Source of the DNA: Streptomyces sp. SA15
GTDB taxonomy: Bacteria; Actinomycetota; Actinomycetes; Streptomycetales; Streptomycetaceae
Direction of reading: 5' to 3'
Length of the DNA: 64,000 nucleotides
Assembly: GCF_002291145.1 (NCBI RefSeq)
Contig: NZ_NTGE01000014.1
Coordinates: 1 to 64,000 of the forward strand
Positions 35,806-44,117 of the stretch are shown here, piece after piece (the stretch's first letter is position 1; every line of letters begins with the position of its first letter). A program made the translations under genes and the position numbers. Under the pieces are notes generated by a model. It was not told the origin of the DNA and searched no databases. It saw nothing but the letters and a program-made list of their open reading frames with translations.

Positions 35806-36346
35806 TGGGCGTCTTGGTGACATCGGTGAGGGCATCAAGGACGGCATCAACACAGGCCTGAAAATCGGTGAGACGAATATGGCGAATTCATCCCTAACCC
35901 CAACTATAGACCCGAGGCGGAACGTGTCCGTTGAGAAAGAGGTCCTTTACGATAAAGAGATCTCCCTCGTCTCGCAGTCAGGCGAAAAACCCGGACAGCT
36001 CGTAGCCGAGCTTTCGCAGGACGACTACACCGTTCACATCACCAGCGGCTCACTCTCGTGGTCCGCCACCTCCTGGAATTTTTTCACAGCGCTTTCGAGC
36101 GTGCGGGAAGTCTTGGAAGACCACAGCCTGAAACCTGCCGTCGAGGGGGCATGCGTGGACGTCTATCCCAGCCGCATGGCTCTCGAGATGGGAGGCGGCC
36201 GACGGGCATACCGTTGGCCCGGCACCGGCTCTCCGATGACTGTGGATATCTTTGACGACGTACCACTGGCGGATCGGGCACGGCTCGCAAGCGTGGCAGA
36301 ACAGCAGCGCGCGCATGAGCGGCGCAGGGGGCACGGAGATGGATGA
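35789..36346 (+). CDS. Hypothetical protein with remnant of a T7SS effector-type N-terminus
   Basis: The open frame from GTG 35789 encodes 185 residues. ATG 35879 (MANSSLTPTIDPRRNVSVEK) is a likely real start, with GGTGAG upstream, giving 155 residues. The first part reads GRLGDIGEGIKDGINTG. One extra base after the ATG at 35803 would make MGVLGDIGEGIKDG, a pattern seen at the N-termini of large streptomycete type VII effectors, so a frameshift and an internal deletion are suspected. The body has no recognised domain, signal or membrane helix. The stop overlaps the next start by eight bases. An immunity-type role is conceivable but unsupported. Confidence 0.5.
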   Translation: MGVSSNGRLGDIGEGIKDGINTGLKIGETNMANSSLTPTIDPRRNVSVEKEVLYDKEISLVSQSGEKPGQLVAELSQDDYTVHITSGSLSWSATSWNFFTALSSVREVLEDHSLKPAVEGACVDVYPSRMALEMGGGRRAYRWPGTGSPMTVDIFDDVPLADRARLASVAEQQRAHERRRGHGDG

Positions 36347-37577
36347 ACCTCGAGTAGCGGTACCTCCCGTCACCGACGCAGTGCGCGCACAGGCTGCCGA
36401 GAGCCCTGGCGGCTGGGTGTACGCGATCGATCCGCATTTCGACCCGGCCGGGAAGGTTCCCCCGTACGGGGTCATCGGTGCATGGAAGGTCGATTCGAGC
36501 GGTCGCCTCACAGAGGAATTCACACACAATCCGAACTACCGCCCGTCACCTCGTGCCCGCGGTTTCAGGTCTCCCACCGACCCGGTAGACGCTGCGATCC
36601 AGCTGGCCGCCACCCATTACGGCCCCGACACCGATGTTCGAAACGCCCTACTCGAATCCATCGCATATATGGCATCGGACATTGAAGAAGGCGCGGATCG
36701 GCCCTCTGGCGTCATGCCGGATAATTCCGTCGCGATCTATACGAGTCCCGAACATGCTCCAGATGTCAGTACCTCTACTACGCAGGCTTCCTCTTCGGCA
36801 ACTAATCACACAACTACCTGCTCACGTGACGCTCACAGTGAATCCCAACAGCTCTCCGTCGGTAAAGATCCCTCTGACGGACCTGCAAGGAAATCACCAG
36901 TGAGCGGATCACCGGACCCCGCGCAACTTGCGGCCGCATGGCTCGACGAACTCTACGGCGGGCTCGTCACGCTAGCCACACCGCATCCTGTACGCGAGAC
37001 GGACACGGCCTGGCTGATGGCCTGCCGACCCTCGCCTCAGCCCGGATATCCGCTCACGCCGATGCTCGCGGCCTCCGTCGTGGTGCCCAAACACGACGGT
37101 TCCCCGTTCCATCCGGCGCCGAGTGCACCGCTCGCCGACCTGGAGCCGGCCCCGCCTCACGAGGCTGCCCACCGGGTTGTCCACCAGGCCCGAAGGATCA
37201 ACGCGCGCGTCTGCGTCACCGCCTTGCACTCCGCGATCAACGGATGGCCATCGGTCGCATTGCCCTGGCGCTCGGCCCACGAGGCCCCCGGCTGGTGGAG
37301 CCGGCTGCACCGCCGGTACTTCCCCGACTTCGAGCACGTATCCGTGGGTCACTGGGACGACGTCATCAAGGCCGTCCGGGAGCCAGGCCCAGACACGCGA
37401 GGCGTGGTCTGGGCCCGCCGCGAGATCGGCGGTCATGAAGCGACGGGCAACCTGATCTACGCGCACAACAACAAGGGTCAGGTCGTCCTTCTGGACGGCT
37501 CGACGTCGTCCCTCGCCAAGCTCGACACGACCCTCGTGCGCGCGCTGGTCCTCATCCGGATCCGGGCGGGCAGTTGA
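36339..37577 (+). CDS. Type VII secretion-associated protein with C-terminal YrhB/papain-toxin-like domain
   Basis: The product has 412 residues from ATG 36339 (MDEPRVAVPPVTDAVRAQAA), chosen for the AGGGGG seven bases before it. ATG 36315 is an alternative. Residues 1-120 match the streptomycete type VII-associated domain (GGWVYAIDPHFDP, VIGAWKVDSSGRLTEEF, NPNYRPSPRARGF, AAIQLAATHYGPDT). After a Ser/Thr-rich linker (about 135-190), the C-terminal 220 residues resemble YrhB/Imm35-type proteins (AAWLDELYGGLV, TPMLAASVVVPKHDGSPFHP). Their last part recalls the papain-fold glutamine-deamidase toxin pattern (RVCVTALHSAINGWPSVALP ... GQVVLLDGSTSS). The His expected in that toxin family is not evident. 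It is more likely an immunity or accessory protein than an active toxin. Confidence 0.55.
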   Translation: MDEPRVAVPPVTDAVRAQAAESPGGWVYAIDPHFDPAGKVPPYGVIGAWKVDSSGRLTEEFTHNPNYRPSPRARGFRSPTDPVDAAIQLAATHYGPDTDVRNALLESIAYMASDIEEGADRPSGVMPDNSVAIYTSPEHAPDVSTSTTQASSSATNHTTTCSRDAHSESQQLSVGKDPSDGPARKSPVSGSPDPAQLAAAWLDELYGGLVTLATPHPVRETDTAWLMACRPSPQPGYPLTPMLAASVVVPKHDGSPFHPAPSAPLADLEPAPPHEAAHRVVHQARRINARVCVTALHSAINGWPSVALPWRSAHEAPGWWSRLHRRYFPDFEHVSVGHWDDVIKAVREPGPDTRGVVWARREIGGHEATGNLIYAHNNKGQVVLLDGSTSSLAKLDTTLVRALVLIRIRAGS

Positions 37578-37712
37578 AGTAGCAGCCCTCGGGCGGACTT
37601 ATCGCCCGGTGTGCGCAAGTGACGCTGCGGGACGCCCTCTTCTGAAGCTCACCGGCCATAGAGGCGGGCAGTGCCAGCACGAGACTGCCGAAGAAGCAGG
37701 CGTCCCCTACGG

Positions 37713-37919
37713 TCAGCGGCAAACACCGGACACGAAGTCCGCCCAAGACCTCGGCGTGAGCGCGAGCCGAGGGCCCTCAATCTGCTTGGAGTCACGGACG
37801 TGGACGGTGCCGGGGGTGGTGGCGAGTTCGACGCAGGACTCGCCATCGTTGCCGCCGCTGTAGCTGCTCTTGAACCACGCCAATTCGGAGGCGTCCCCGG
37901 CGGAGGCCTTGTGCATCAT
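37713..37919 (-). CDS. DUF397 protein (AbaA ORFD-like)
   Basis: The product has 68 residues from ATG 37919, overlapping the upstream regulator's stop by four bases (ATGA). The DUF397 signature is complete: LAWFKSSYSGGNDGESCVEL, VHVRDSK and LTPRSWADFVSGV. DUF397 proteins are small partners of DUF5753-type helix-turn-helix regulators in the whiJ/abaA-like clusters that influence development and antibiotic production. The direct role of this copy is inference from its pairing. Confidence 0.9.
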   Translation of the reverse strand: MMHKASAGDASELAWFKSSYSGGNDGESCVELATTPGTVHVRDSKQIEGPRLALTPRSWADFVSGVCR

Positions 37920-38791
37920 GTCTCTCCCAGCAGTTTCTCGATGAAGGCCAGCGACTCCCATGGTGGGAGGGCCTGCGCCCGAATGGTGCTATACCGCAGC
38001 TCAAGGATACGAAGCTGCCGCAGGTCGGAGACGGGGCGGCCGTTGAAGGCGCCGTCGGAGCGTCCAACCGCCGTGCCGTCCTCGAACTTCAGCAGCTCGA
38101 TCCTGCCGTCCAGGCCGGAGTGAACCTCGCAGTGCATAGGCATCACCTGAAGGGTGACGTTACGCATCCGACCCACTTCAAGCAGACGTTCGAGCTGCTG
38201 TCGCCACGCCATTGTGCCTCCGAGAGGGCGTCGTAGCGGCGCCTCTTCCAGGACGAAACTGATAGAGGGAGCCGGGTCGCGTTCGAAGACCGACCGCCGG
38301 GCCAAGCGAGCGGCCACCATACATTCCACGTCGTCCGGCGAGTACGGAGGCTGCGCTGCCTCGATCACGGACCGCGCGTGCTCCGGGGTCTGCAACAGCC
38401 CGGCGATGATGTTGCACTCGTACACGCCGATCTCGACCGCCTTGGCCTCCAGCTTCCCCAGCTCCCGCACCTTCTTCGGGTACCGGACCTTCTTCACGTC
38501 CTCCCACGTCGCCGCGATGAGGCCACCCGCCTTCAACACCTTGTCGGCCTTGTCCAGGTACTCCTGCCGGGGAATCCGCTTCCCGCCCTCGATCTTGTAG
38601 ACGAGGTCCTCCCCGTACCCGACCGCCTTCCCGAAGTCGGCGGCCCGCATCCCCACCGCCTCCCGCCGCAGCTTCAGCTGCCGTCCGACGGTGGCGATGA
38701 CCGCGACTCCCCACTCGTCGTCCGGGTCCACCTCCCAACCCGGCTCGTCCGCCTCACTCTTGAGCCGCCCCGCGTCCGCCTCGACCGTCAT
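37916..38791 (-). CDS. WhiJ-like helix-turn-helix regulator with DUF5753 sensor domain
   Basis: The product has 291 residues from ATG 38791 (MTVEADAGRLKSEADEPGWE), with GGAGG upstream. The in-frame ORF to 38911 lacks this. Residues about 30-95 form an XRE-type helix-turn-helix (VGRQLKLRREAVGMRAADFG, GYGEDLVYKIEGGKRIPRQE). Residues about 110-285 are DUF5753 (ECNIIAGLLQTPEHARSVIE, EEAPLRRPLGGTMAWRQQLE, LQVMPMHCEVHSGLDG). It is coupled to the DUF397 gene and divergent from an RsbW-like ATPase, the usual trio. CCGGACA repeats upstream may be its own operator. Confidence 0.9.
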   Translation of the reverse strand: MTVEADAGRLKSEADEPGWEVDPDDEWGVAVIATVGRQLKLRREAVGMRAADFGKAVGYGEDLVYKIEGGKRIPRQEYLDKADKVLKAGGLIAATWEDVKKVRYPKKVRELGKLEAKAVEIGVYECNIIAGLLQTPEHARSVIEAAQPPYSPDDVECMVAARLARRSVFERDPAPSISFVLEEAPLRRPLGGTMAWRQQLERLLEVGRMRNVTLQVMPMHCEVHSGLDGRIELLKFEDGTAVGRSDGAFNGRPVSDLRQLRILELRYSTIRAQALPPWESLAFIEKLLGET

Positions 38792-38867
38792 GCCTTGCCC
38801 CTCCGTCGTACCGCTCTGGCGCAGCAGCGCCCTACCCGTACGGCCGGTCTCGACAGCCTGGACACGA

Positions 38868-38885
38868 CCGGACAAGCTCCGGACA
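38868..38885. repeat. Direct repeat CCGGACA in the regulator/ATPase divergent promoter region
   Basis: Two copies of CCGGACA (38868-38874 and 38879-38885) are separated by AGCT, about 80 bases upstream of the WhiJ-like gene. The 11-base spacing puts them one helical turn apart, suitable for a dimeric regulator. Binding is unproven. Confidence 0.25.
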
Positions 38886-38947
38886 GTCACCGTACGCACC
38901 CGCTGAGTCACTTTTCACAGTAAGCATGCACCGCCACGCTGAGTGAC

Positions 38948-39435
38948 GTGATCCACGAAATCGCCGCCCCCGAGGCCCGACTCGCCCACCCCATCCGCAA
39001 CTTCAGCGTGCAGCTGTCCCCACACCACGCGGCGCCCGCCTCGCCCGCCTCCTCGCCACCGAACAACTCCGCTCCTGGGAACTCCCGTTGGACCCCGCAC
39101 GCCAAGTCATCGCCGAACTCGCCGCCAACGCGGCCACCCACAGCCGCGTCCCCGGCCGGGACTTCCGGCTCACCCTCTACGTCGTCGGCGGCACCCTGCG
39201 CATCGAGGTGACCGACACCTGCGGCGACCGCCTGCCCCACGCCCAAGTCCGCACCGCCGACGCCGAGTCTGGCCGGGGGCTCGTCCTCGTCGAGGCCCTC
39301 GCCGACCGCTGGGGCGTCACCCAGGGGCCGCGCCCGCGCAAGACGGTCTGGGCGCAGCTGAACCTCACACCACCGGAGCACAGAAACGCGTGCTCCGGTG
39401 CAAGGGGCGCTCTTCCCCAAGAACCACGACGGTGA
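38948..39435 (+). pseudogene. RsbW/SpoIIAB-like ATP-binding protein with an apparent frameshift
   Basis: GTG 38948 opens VIHEIAAPEARLAHPIRNFS and VQLSP. Near 39018-39022, in a run of four C, the coding character moves to another frame, which reads TPRGARLARLLATEQLRSWE and continues to 39435. That frame contains the GHKL motifs QVIAELAANAATHSRV, LRIEVTDTCGDRLP and ESGRGLVLVEALADRWGV of anti-sigma-type kinases in whiJ-like clusters. The second frame has no ATG or GTG start upstream; the first candidate is TTG 39088. One added C would give a single protein of about 160 residues. It is either a real mutation or a homopolymer sequencing error. Confidence 0.65.
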
Positions 39436-39642
39436 AAAGGACCCCCACCAAGCCCCACCCCACCCTCCCGCCGCCCAGCGCGCCGCTCACCCACGCGAGT
39501 GAACATGACCAACTCGACTGGATTCCTGGCCGGTTGCCTGTCCTACGCTCAGCGCAACACAACCGCAGACATGCGACGGCCCCCGCCGGGACGGCAATCC
39601 CAGTGCGAGGGCCTGACCACCGAGGAAGAAAGCCCCTTCCTG

Positions 39643-40518
39643 ATGGATACGCAGAACCCTAGCGTGCCCCCGCACGCCCAGTCCCGCCCTGCCGCCAACA
39701 ACCACCCGAACCGGCGGCACCCGCATCCCCGCCCCGGCGGCGGCCTCGACCACGACCACACCCGCCACACCACCCGCTTCACCCTGGTCGGCAACCACCT
39801 CGCCCAGCACCCCGAGCTCTCGCTCGTCGCGATCGGGCTGGCCCTCCACATCCAGTCGCTGCCCAAGGGCGCCCGCGTGGACATCAAAACCCTCGCCGCC
39901 CGCTTCCCCGAGGGCACCACCCGCATCGCCGCCGCCCTACGCGAACTGGAAGCCCACGGCTACCTCCGCCGCATCCGCGAACGCACCCCCGGCGGCCGCA
40001 TCATCACCCGCACCATCTCCTGCAACCAGCCCGGCCACCACCGGCAGGCAGCCGATGCGCACAGCCCGGCACCACCGAAGAAGCCGAAGCAGCGCACACC
40101 CCGCAAACCCCTCCCCGCCGTACCGCAGCCAGCCTGCCCGTCCCCCACACTCCTCCAGACCGCGACCGACCTCCTCGCCGACCTCCACCGCCACGACCCC
40201 CACCTCCTCCTCTCCACCTGCGACACCACCCACCTCGCCCCCGGCGTCGCCGCCTGGCTCGAACGCGACCTCACCCCCACCGCCGTACGACAAGCCCTCA
40301 CCACCGACCTCCCACCCGAAGGCCCACGACGCCCCGCCGCCCTCCTCGCCCACCGCCTCACCGCCCAGCTACCACCCCCACCCCCATTCCGCGCACCCGC
40401 CCCACCGCCAGCCGCCCGGCACCCGCTCCAGAACTGCGACGGCTGCGACCGCGCCTTCCGCGCCCCCGCACCCGGCCACTGCCACGACTGCCGATCCAGC
40501 CTCCCGGAGGCCGCCTAG
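39643..40518 (+). CDS. Winged-helix protein with C-terminal zinc ribbon
   Basis: The product has 291 residues if started at MDTQNPSVPPHAQSRPAANN. The ribosome-binding site is distant, and in-frame ATGs at 39499 and 39571 exist. Residues about 40-130 form a winged-helix domain (FTLVGNHLAQHPELSLVAIG, GARVDIKTLAARFPEGTTRI, LRELEAHGYLRRIRERTPGG). A Pro/Lys-rich linker and a helical segment follow. The C-terminus has CDGCDRAFRAPAPGHCHDC, a four-Cys zinc ribbon. Many streptomycetes carry several such genes, probably DNA-binding regulators; the targets are unknown. Confidence 0.8.
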   Translation: MDTQNPSVPPHAQSRPAANNHPNRRHPHPRPGGGLDHDHTRHTTRFTLVGNHLAQHPELSLVAIGLALHIQSLPKGARVDIKTLAARFPEGTTRIAAALRELEAHGYLRRIRERTPGGRIITRTISCNQPGHHRQAADAHSPAPPKKPKQRTPRKPLPAVPQPACPSPTLLQTATDLLADLHRHDPHLLLSTCDTTHLAPGVAAWLERDLTPTAVRQALTTDLPPEGPRRPAALLAHRLTAQLPPPPPFRAPAPPPAARHPLQNCDGCDRAFRAPAPGHCHDCRSSLPEAA

Positions 40519-40570
40519 CATGGATGTGACGATCCTTGCCCGCGGGCACAGACGACGAGGAGCGAGCGCC

Positions 40571-41188
40571 ATGACCATCGCCCCGGACGACGCGCAGCAT
40601 GGCGCCTCTCACCTGTACCGGACCATGCGGGACTTCGTTCAGTCGATGGACGACACCCTCCCCGGCAAATTCGAGATCACCAAGGAAGGAATCGTTCACG
40701 ACATGATGTCGCCGGGAGGGCCCCACGAGGTGACAGCCGCGCACGTCAGCCGCCGGCTGGAGAAGGTCATGCCGGACGAGCTACTGGCCCACAATGGCAC
40801 GCCCGATGTGGAGGACGAGCCAGAGGGGATCATGCGTCACCCCGATGTCATGGTGATCGCGTGGGACGACTTGAACGTCGAGGGCTCCATCGATCCCCGT
40901 ACCCTCATCGCCGCCATTGAGGTGGTCTCACGCTCCAACCCCGAGAACGACTGGGTGGGCAAGATGCGCGACTACCCCCTGCTCGGCATCCCCATCTACG
41001 CGGTCTTCGACCCCCGCACCGGCACCGGTGCCGTCCTCACGGACATCCACTCCACGCCCGACGGCCCGCGCTATGCCACCCGCAAGGACTTCGTGTACGG
41101 GGAAGACGTCACCATCGGCGACTGGACGATCTCGACGACCGACCTCCCCCGGTACAGGGAGAAGGGCACCGAAGAGCCCACCCCCTGA
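40571..41188 (+). CDS. Uma2 family (DUF820) putative nuclease
   Basis: The product has 205 residues from ATG 40571, which follows AGGAG nine bases upstream. The PD-(D/E)XK-type core of the Uma2 family is visible: RHPDVMVIAWDD (Asp), then TLIAAIEVVSRSN (Glu) and WVGKMRDYPLLGIPIYAVFD (Lys). These proteins are abundant in streptomycetes and cyanobacteria and their biological role is unclear. It stands alone, convergent with the acyltransferase gene. Confidence 0.88.
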   Translation: MTIAPDDAQHGASHLYRTMRDFVQSMDDTLPGKFEITKEGIVHDMMSPGGPHEVTAAHVSRRLEKVMPDELLAHNGTPDVEDEPEGIMRHPDVMVIAWDDLNVEGSIDPRTLIAAIEVVSRSNPENDWVGKMRDYPLLGIPIYAVFDPRTGTGAVLTDIHSTPDGPRYATRKDFVYGEDVTIGDWTISTTDLPRYREKGTEEPTP

Positions 41189-41272
41189 ACGCCCCGCAGG
41201 AGAGCCCGAAGGGTGAACACCGTCGAGTGCGCCACGACGGCCATCGCACCGCACCCCCCGCCCTCACGCCCC

Positions 41273-42490
41273 CTACCCCGCGTTCCGCAACCGCGCGAAC
41301 GACGTATCCAGCCCCCGCTTCATGAGCCCCGCCACCGGCCGCTCCACAAACCGGTGAACCAGCCAGCTCAGCACCATGAAGCCGACGATCACGACCACGA
41401 CCAGCAGCCGGGCGTCCATCGTGTCCCGCAACCTGTTGATCAGCGTCGTACCGGCCACGTAGTGCGTCAGATAGAGCGGATACGTCAGGGCGCCGGCCGT
41501 CACCAGCCACTTCCAGCGGATGCGGTCCGTGGCGCCCAGCGCGACGGCCACCATCACCAGCAGGAACACGGTGAAGATCACCACGCTGCCCCGCCACCCG
41601 GACACATGCTCGACCTCGTCGATCCGGCGCCCCAGCTCCAGCTGCCCCATCAGCCAGGCCATGCCGAGGATGCCCCACAGCAGCAGATCCTGGCCGAAGC
41701 GGTGCATCAGGTAGAGGGCGAGGCCCGCGATGAAGTACCAAGCGCCGTCCGGGTTGGCGATCAGCTCCAACAGATGGAAGTCGGCCACGGGCGCGAGCAT
41801 CGCGGCCGCGCCCCACACACAGCAGAACACCACGACCTTGCGGTACGTCAGCCCCGTGGCGACGACGAGCAGGAAGAGCAGGTAGAAGCGCAGCTCGGAC
41901 CAGAGGGTCCAGTACACGCCGTCGACGTTGGTCACGCCCGAACCGGACTGCAGCATCGTGAGGTTGAGCAGGATCTCGCGCAGCCGCAGGCGGTCCCACA
42001 CGCCCGGGATCGCCACCAGGACGGCCGTGGTGAAGGCGATGGCGAACCAGTAGGCCGGGTAGAGCCGGATCACCCGCGAGACGAAGAACTGCCGCGGGGT
42101 ACGGCCCCAGCACGACATGCAGATCACGAAGCCGCTGATCACGAAGAAGATCTCGACGCCGATCCAGCCGTAGGCGGCGAACCTGAACACCGTGGGCATG
42201 ATGTCGGACACCGGCCGGTCCCAGATCGCGTTGTCCGGCTGGTTGACGCGGTTCGTGCCGGCGAAGTGGTGTACGGCCACCATCAGGGCGGCGAGCAGGC
42301 GGATGCCGTCGATGGCGTACAGCCGGCGGCCCACCCGCTCGGGCACGGCCGCGTGCTTCACCGTCCGGATCGTCCGAAGGGGCCGCGTCGGCATGTCGTC
42401 GGGCACGGTGAGCGGGGGAAGCGGCTGCTGCAGTCCGCCGACGACCTGTCGTGGTATCGACGTCCTGCTGTCCGCGCCGTACATCGGCAC
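41273..42490 (-). CDS. Acyltransferase-3 family integral membrane protein
   Basis: The product has 405 residues from GTG 42490, with GAGG eight bases upstream. ATG 42484 is also possible. A 60-residue polar N-terminus precedes about ten membrane helices. The family His lies in LMVAVHHFAGTNR at the first helix, and the conserved GVEIFFVISGFVI, RLYPAYW and TYPLYLTHY segments follow. These enzymes transfer acyl groups onto sugars, cell-wall polymers or natural products. The substrate cannot be inferred here, and it has no biosynthetic neighbours. Confidence 0.9.
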   Translation of the reverse strand: MPMYGADSRTSIPRQVVGGLQQPLPPLTVPDDMPTRPLRTIRTVKHAAVPERVGRRLYAIDGIRLLAALMVAVHHFAGTNRVNQPDNAIWDRPVSDIMPTVFRFAAYGWIGVEIFFVISGFVICMSCWGRTPRQFFVSRVIRLYPAYWFAIAFTTAVLVAIPGVWDRLRLREILLNLTMLQSGSGVTNVDGVYWTLWSELRFYLLFLLVVATGLTYRKVVVFCCVWGAAAMLAPVADFHLLELIANPDGAWYFIAGLALYLMHRFGQDLLLWGILGMAWLMGQLELGRRIDEVEHVSGWRGSVVIFTVFLLVMVAVALGATDRIRWKWLVTAGALTYPLYLTHYVAGTTLINRLRDTMDARLLVVVVIVGFMVLSWLVHRFVERPVAGLMKRGLDTSFARLRNAG

Positions 42491-42688
42491 CTGTCCGTCC
42501 TCATGAAGTGATCCCGGGCCGGGGCGGCCACCGGACAGCTCACGCTACGGCCGCCCCAACCACCCCACAGCGAACAGACAAGAACATTCCGCGCGCGCAG
42601 GTGGGGAATTTGCCGCAACTCTCGCCGAGACGCCTCCCAGTGTTTGCCAACACTTCATTTGACGGGGAAGAGGGCGCCCGGACATGAC

Positions 42689-42726
42689 GAAGGGACCCGC
42701 ACGACCGAAGTCGTACGGGCCCCTTC
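42689..42726 (-). terminator. Terminator of the str operon, downstream of tuf
   Basis: A stem of about 17 bp (GAAGGG..., arms 42689-42705 and 42710-42726) has a four-base loop and a few G-U or mismatched pairs. It lies 40 bases after the tuf stop. It has no U tract. Confidence 0.7.
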
Positions 42727-42766
42727 AGGAGCTCGCAGTCGGAGCTACCAGGTCAGATCGACAAGC

Positions 42767-43960
42767 TCACTTGTTGATCTTGGTGACCTGGCCGGCGCCC
42801 ACGGTCCGGCCACCCTCACGGATGGCGAACTTCAGGCCCTCTTCCATGGCGATGGGCTGGATGAGCTCCACCTTCATCTCGGTGTTGTCACCCGGCATGA
42901 CCATCTCGGTGCCCTCGGGGAGGGTCACGACGCCGGTCACGTCCGTCGTACGGAAGTAGAACTGCGGGCGGTAGTTGTTGAAGAACGGCGTGTGGCGGCC
43001 ACCCTCGTCCTTGGACAGGATGTAGGCCTGGGCCTCGAACTCGGTGTGCGGGGTCACCGTGTTCGGCTTGATGATGACCTGGCCGCGCTCGACGTCCTCG
43101 CGCTTGATACCGCGGAGAAGCAGACCGACGTTCTCACCGGCCTGACCCTCGTCCAGCAGCTTACGGAACATCTCGATGCCCGTAACCGTGGTCTTGGTCT
43201 TCTCTTCCTTGATACCGATGATCTCGACTTCCTCGTTCACCTTGAGGATGCCGCGCTCGATACGGCCGGTGACGACCGTACCGCGACCGGTGATCGTGAA
43301 GACGTCCTCGATCGGCATGAGGAACGGCTTGTCGACGTCACGCGCCGGCTCCGGAATGGCGGTGTCGACGGCGTTCATCAGGTCCAGGACGGACTGCGTC
43401 CACTCCTTGTCGCCCTCGAGCGCCTTCAGAGCGGAGACCTTCACGACCGGGAGGTCGTCGCCCGGGAACTCGTACTCGGAGAGGAGCTCACGGACCTCGA
43501 GCTCGACGAGCTCCATGATCTCCTCGTCGTCCACCATGTCGGCCTTGTTCAGGGCGACGACGATGTACGGCACGCCGACCTGGCGGGCCAGGAGCACGTG
43601 CTCCTTGGTCTGCGGCATCGGGCCGTCGGTGGCGGCCACCACCAGGATCGCGCCGTCCATCTGCGCGGCACCGGTGATCATGTTCTTGATGTAGTCCGCG
43701 TGACCCGGGCAGTCGACGTGGGCGTAGTGACGCGCCTCGGTCTGGTACTCGACGTGCGCGATGGAGATGGTGATGCCGCGCTGGCGCTCCTCGGGCGCCT
43801 TGTCGATGTTGTCGAACGGGGTGGCCTCGTTCAGGTCCGGGTACGCCTCGTGCAGCACCTTGGTAATAGCCGCCGTGAGGGTGGTCTTACCGTGGTCGAT
43901 GTGACCGATGGTGCCGATGTTGACGTGCGGCTTAGTCCGCTCGAACTTCGCCTTCGCCAC
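42767..43960 (-). CDS. tuf: Elongation factor Tu (EF-Tu1)
   Basis: EF-Tu (397 residues) brings aminoacyl-tRNA to the ribosome. GTP-binding motifs: GHIDHGKT (P-loop), [18 protein letters not shown]. The N-terminus [20 protein letters not shown] and the effector region are standard, with domains 2 and 3 complete (ending AGQVTKINK). It is the last gene of the str operon, 157 bases after fusA, with a hairpin between them. It may also use a promoter inside fusA, as known in other streptomycetes. Confidence 0.99.
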   Translation of the reverse strand: MAKAKFERTKPHVNIGTIGHIDHGKTTLTAAITKVLHEAYPDLNEATPFDNIDKAPEERQRGITISIAHVEYQTEARHYAHVDCPGHADYIKNMITGAAQMDGAILVVAATDGPMPQTKEHVLLARQVGVPYIVVALNKADMVDDEEIMELVELEVRELLSEYEFPGDDLPVVKVSALKALEGDKEWTQSVLDLMNAVDTAIPEPARDVDKPFLMPIEDVFTITGRGTVVTGRIERGILKVNEEVEIIGIKEEKTKTTVTGIEMFRKLLDEGQAGENVGLLLRGIKREDVERGQVIIKPNTVTPHTEFEAQAYILSKDEGGRHTPFFNNYRPQFYFRTTDVTGVVTLPEGTEMVMPGDNTEMKVELIQPIAMEEGLKFAIREGGRTVGAGQVTKINK

Positions 43961-44039
43961 TGGGGTCCTCCTGTGGAGTGGTTCTGGTACGCCTTACTTC
44001 ATCGGCGCCAGGTGATCTTTGCTGGAAAGCCCGGGCCCC

Positions 44040-44074
44040 GGGGCATTCTCACCATGATTGCGGTGGAATGCCCC
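44040..44074 (-). other. Hairpin in the fusA-tuf gap
   Basis: GGGGCATTC (44040-44048) pairs perfectly with GAATGCCCC (44066-44074). Inside it CACC pairs with GGTG around an 8-base loop. The structure lies upstream of tuf and may act in attenuation, or stabilise the tuf mRNA after processing. Confidence 0.5.
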
Positions 44075-44117
44075 ACGAGGCTCCGGAGTCAAGCCTACGG
44101 CGTGCAGACGCGCTGCG

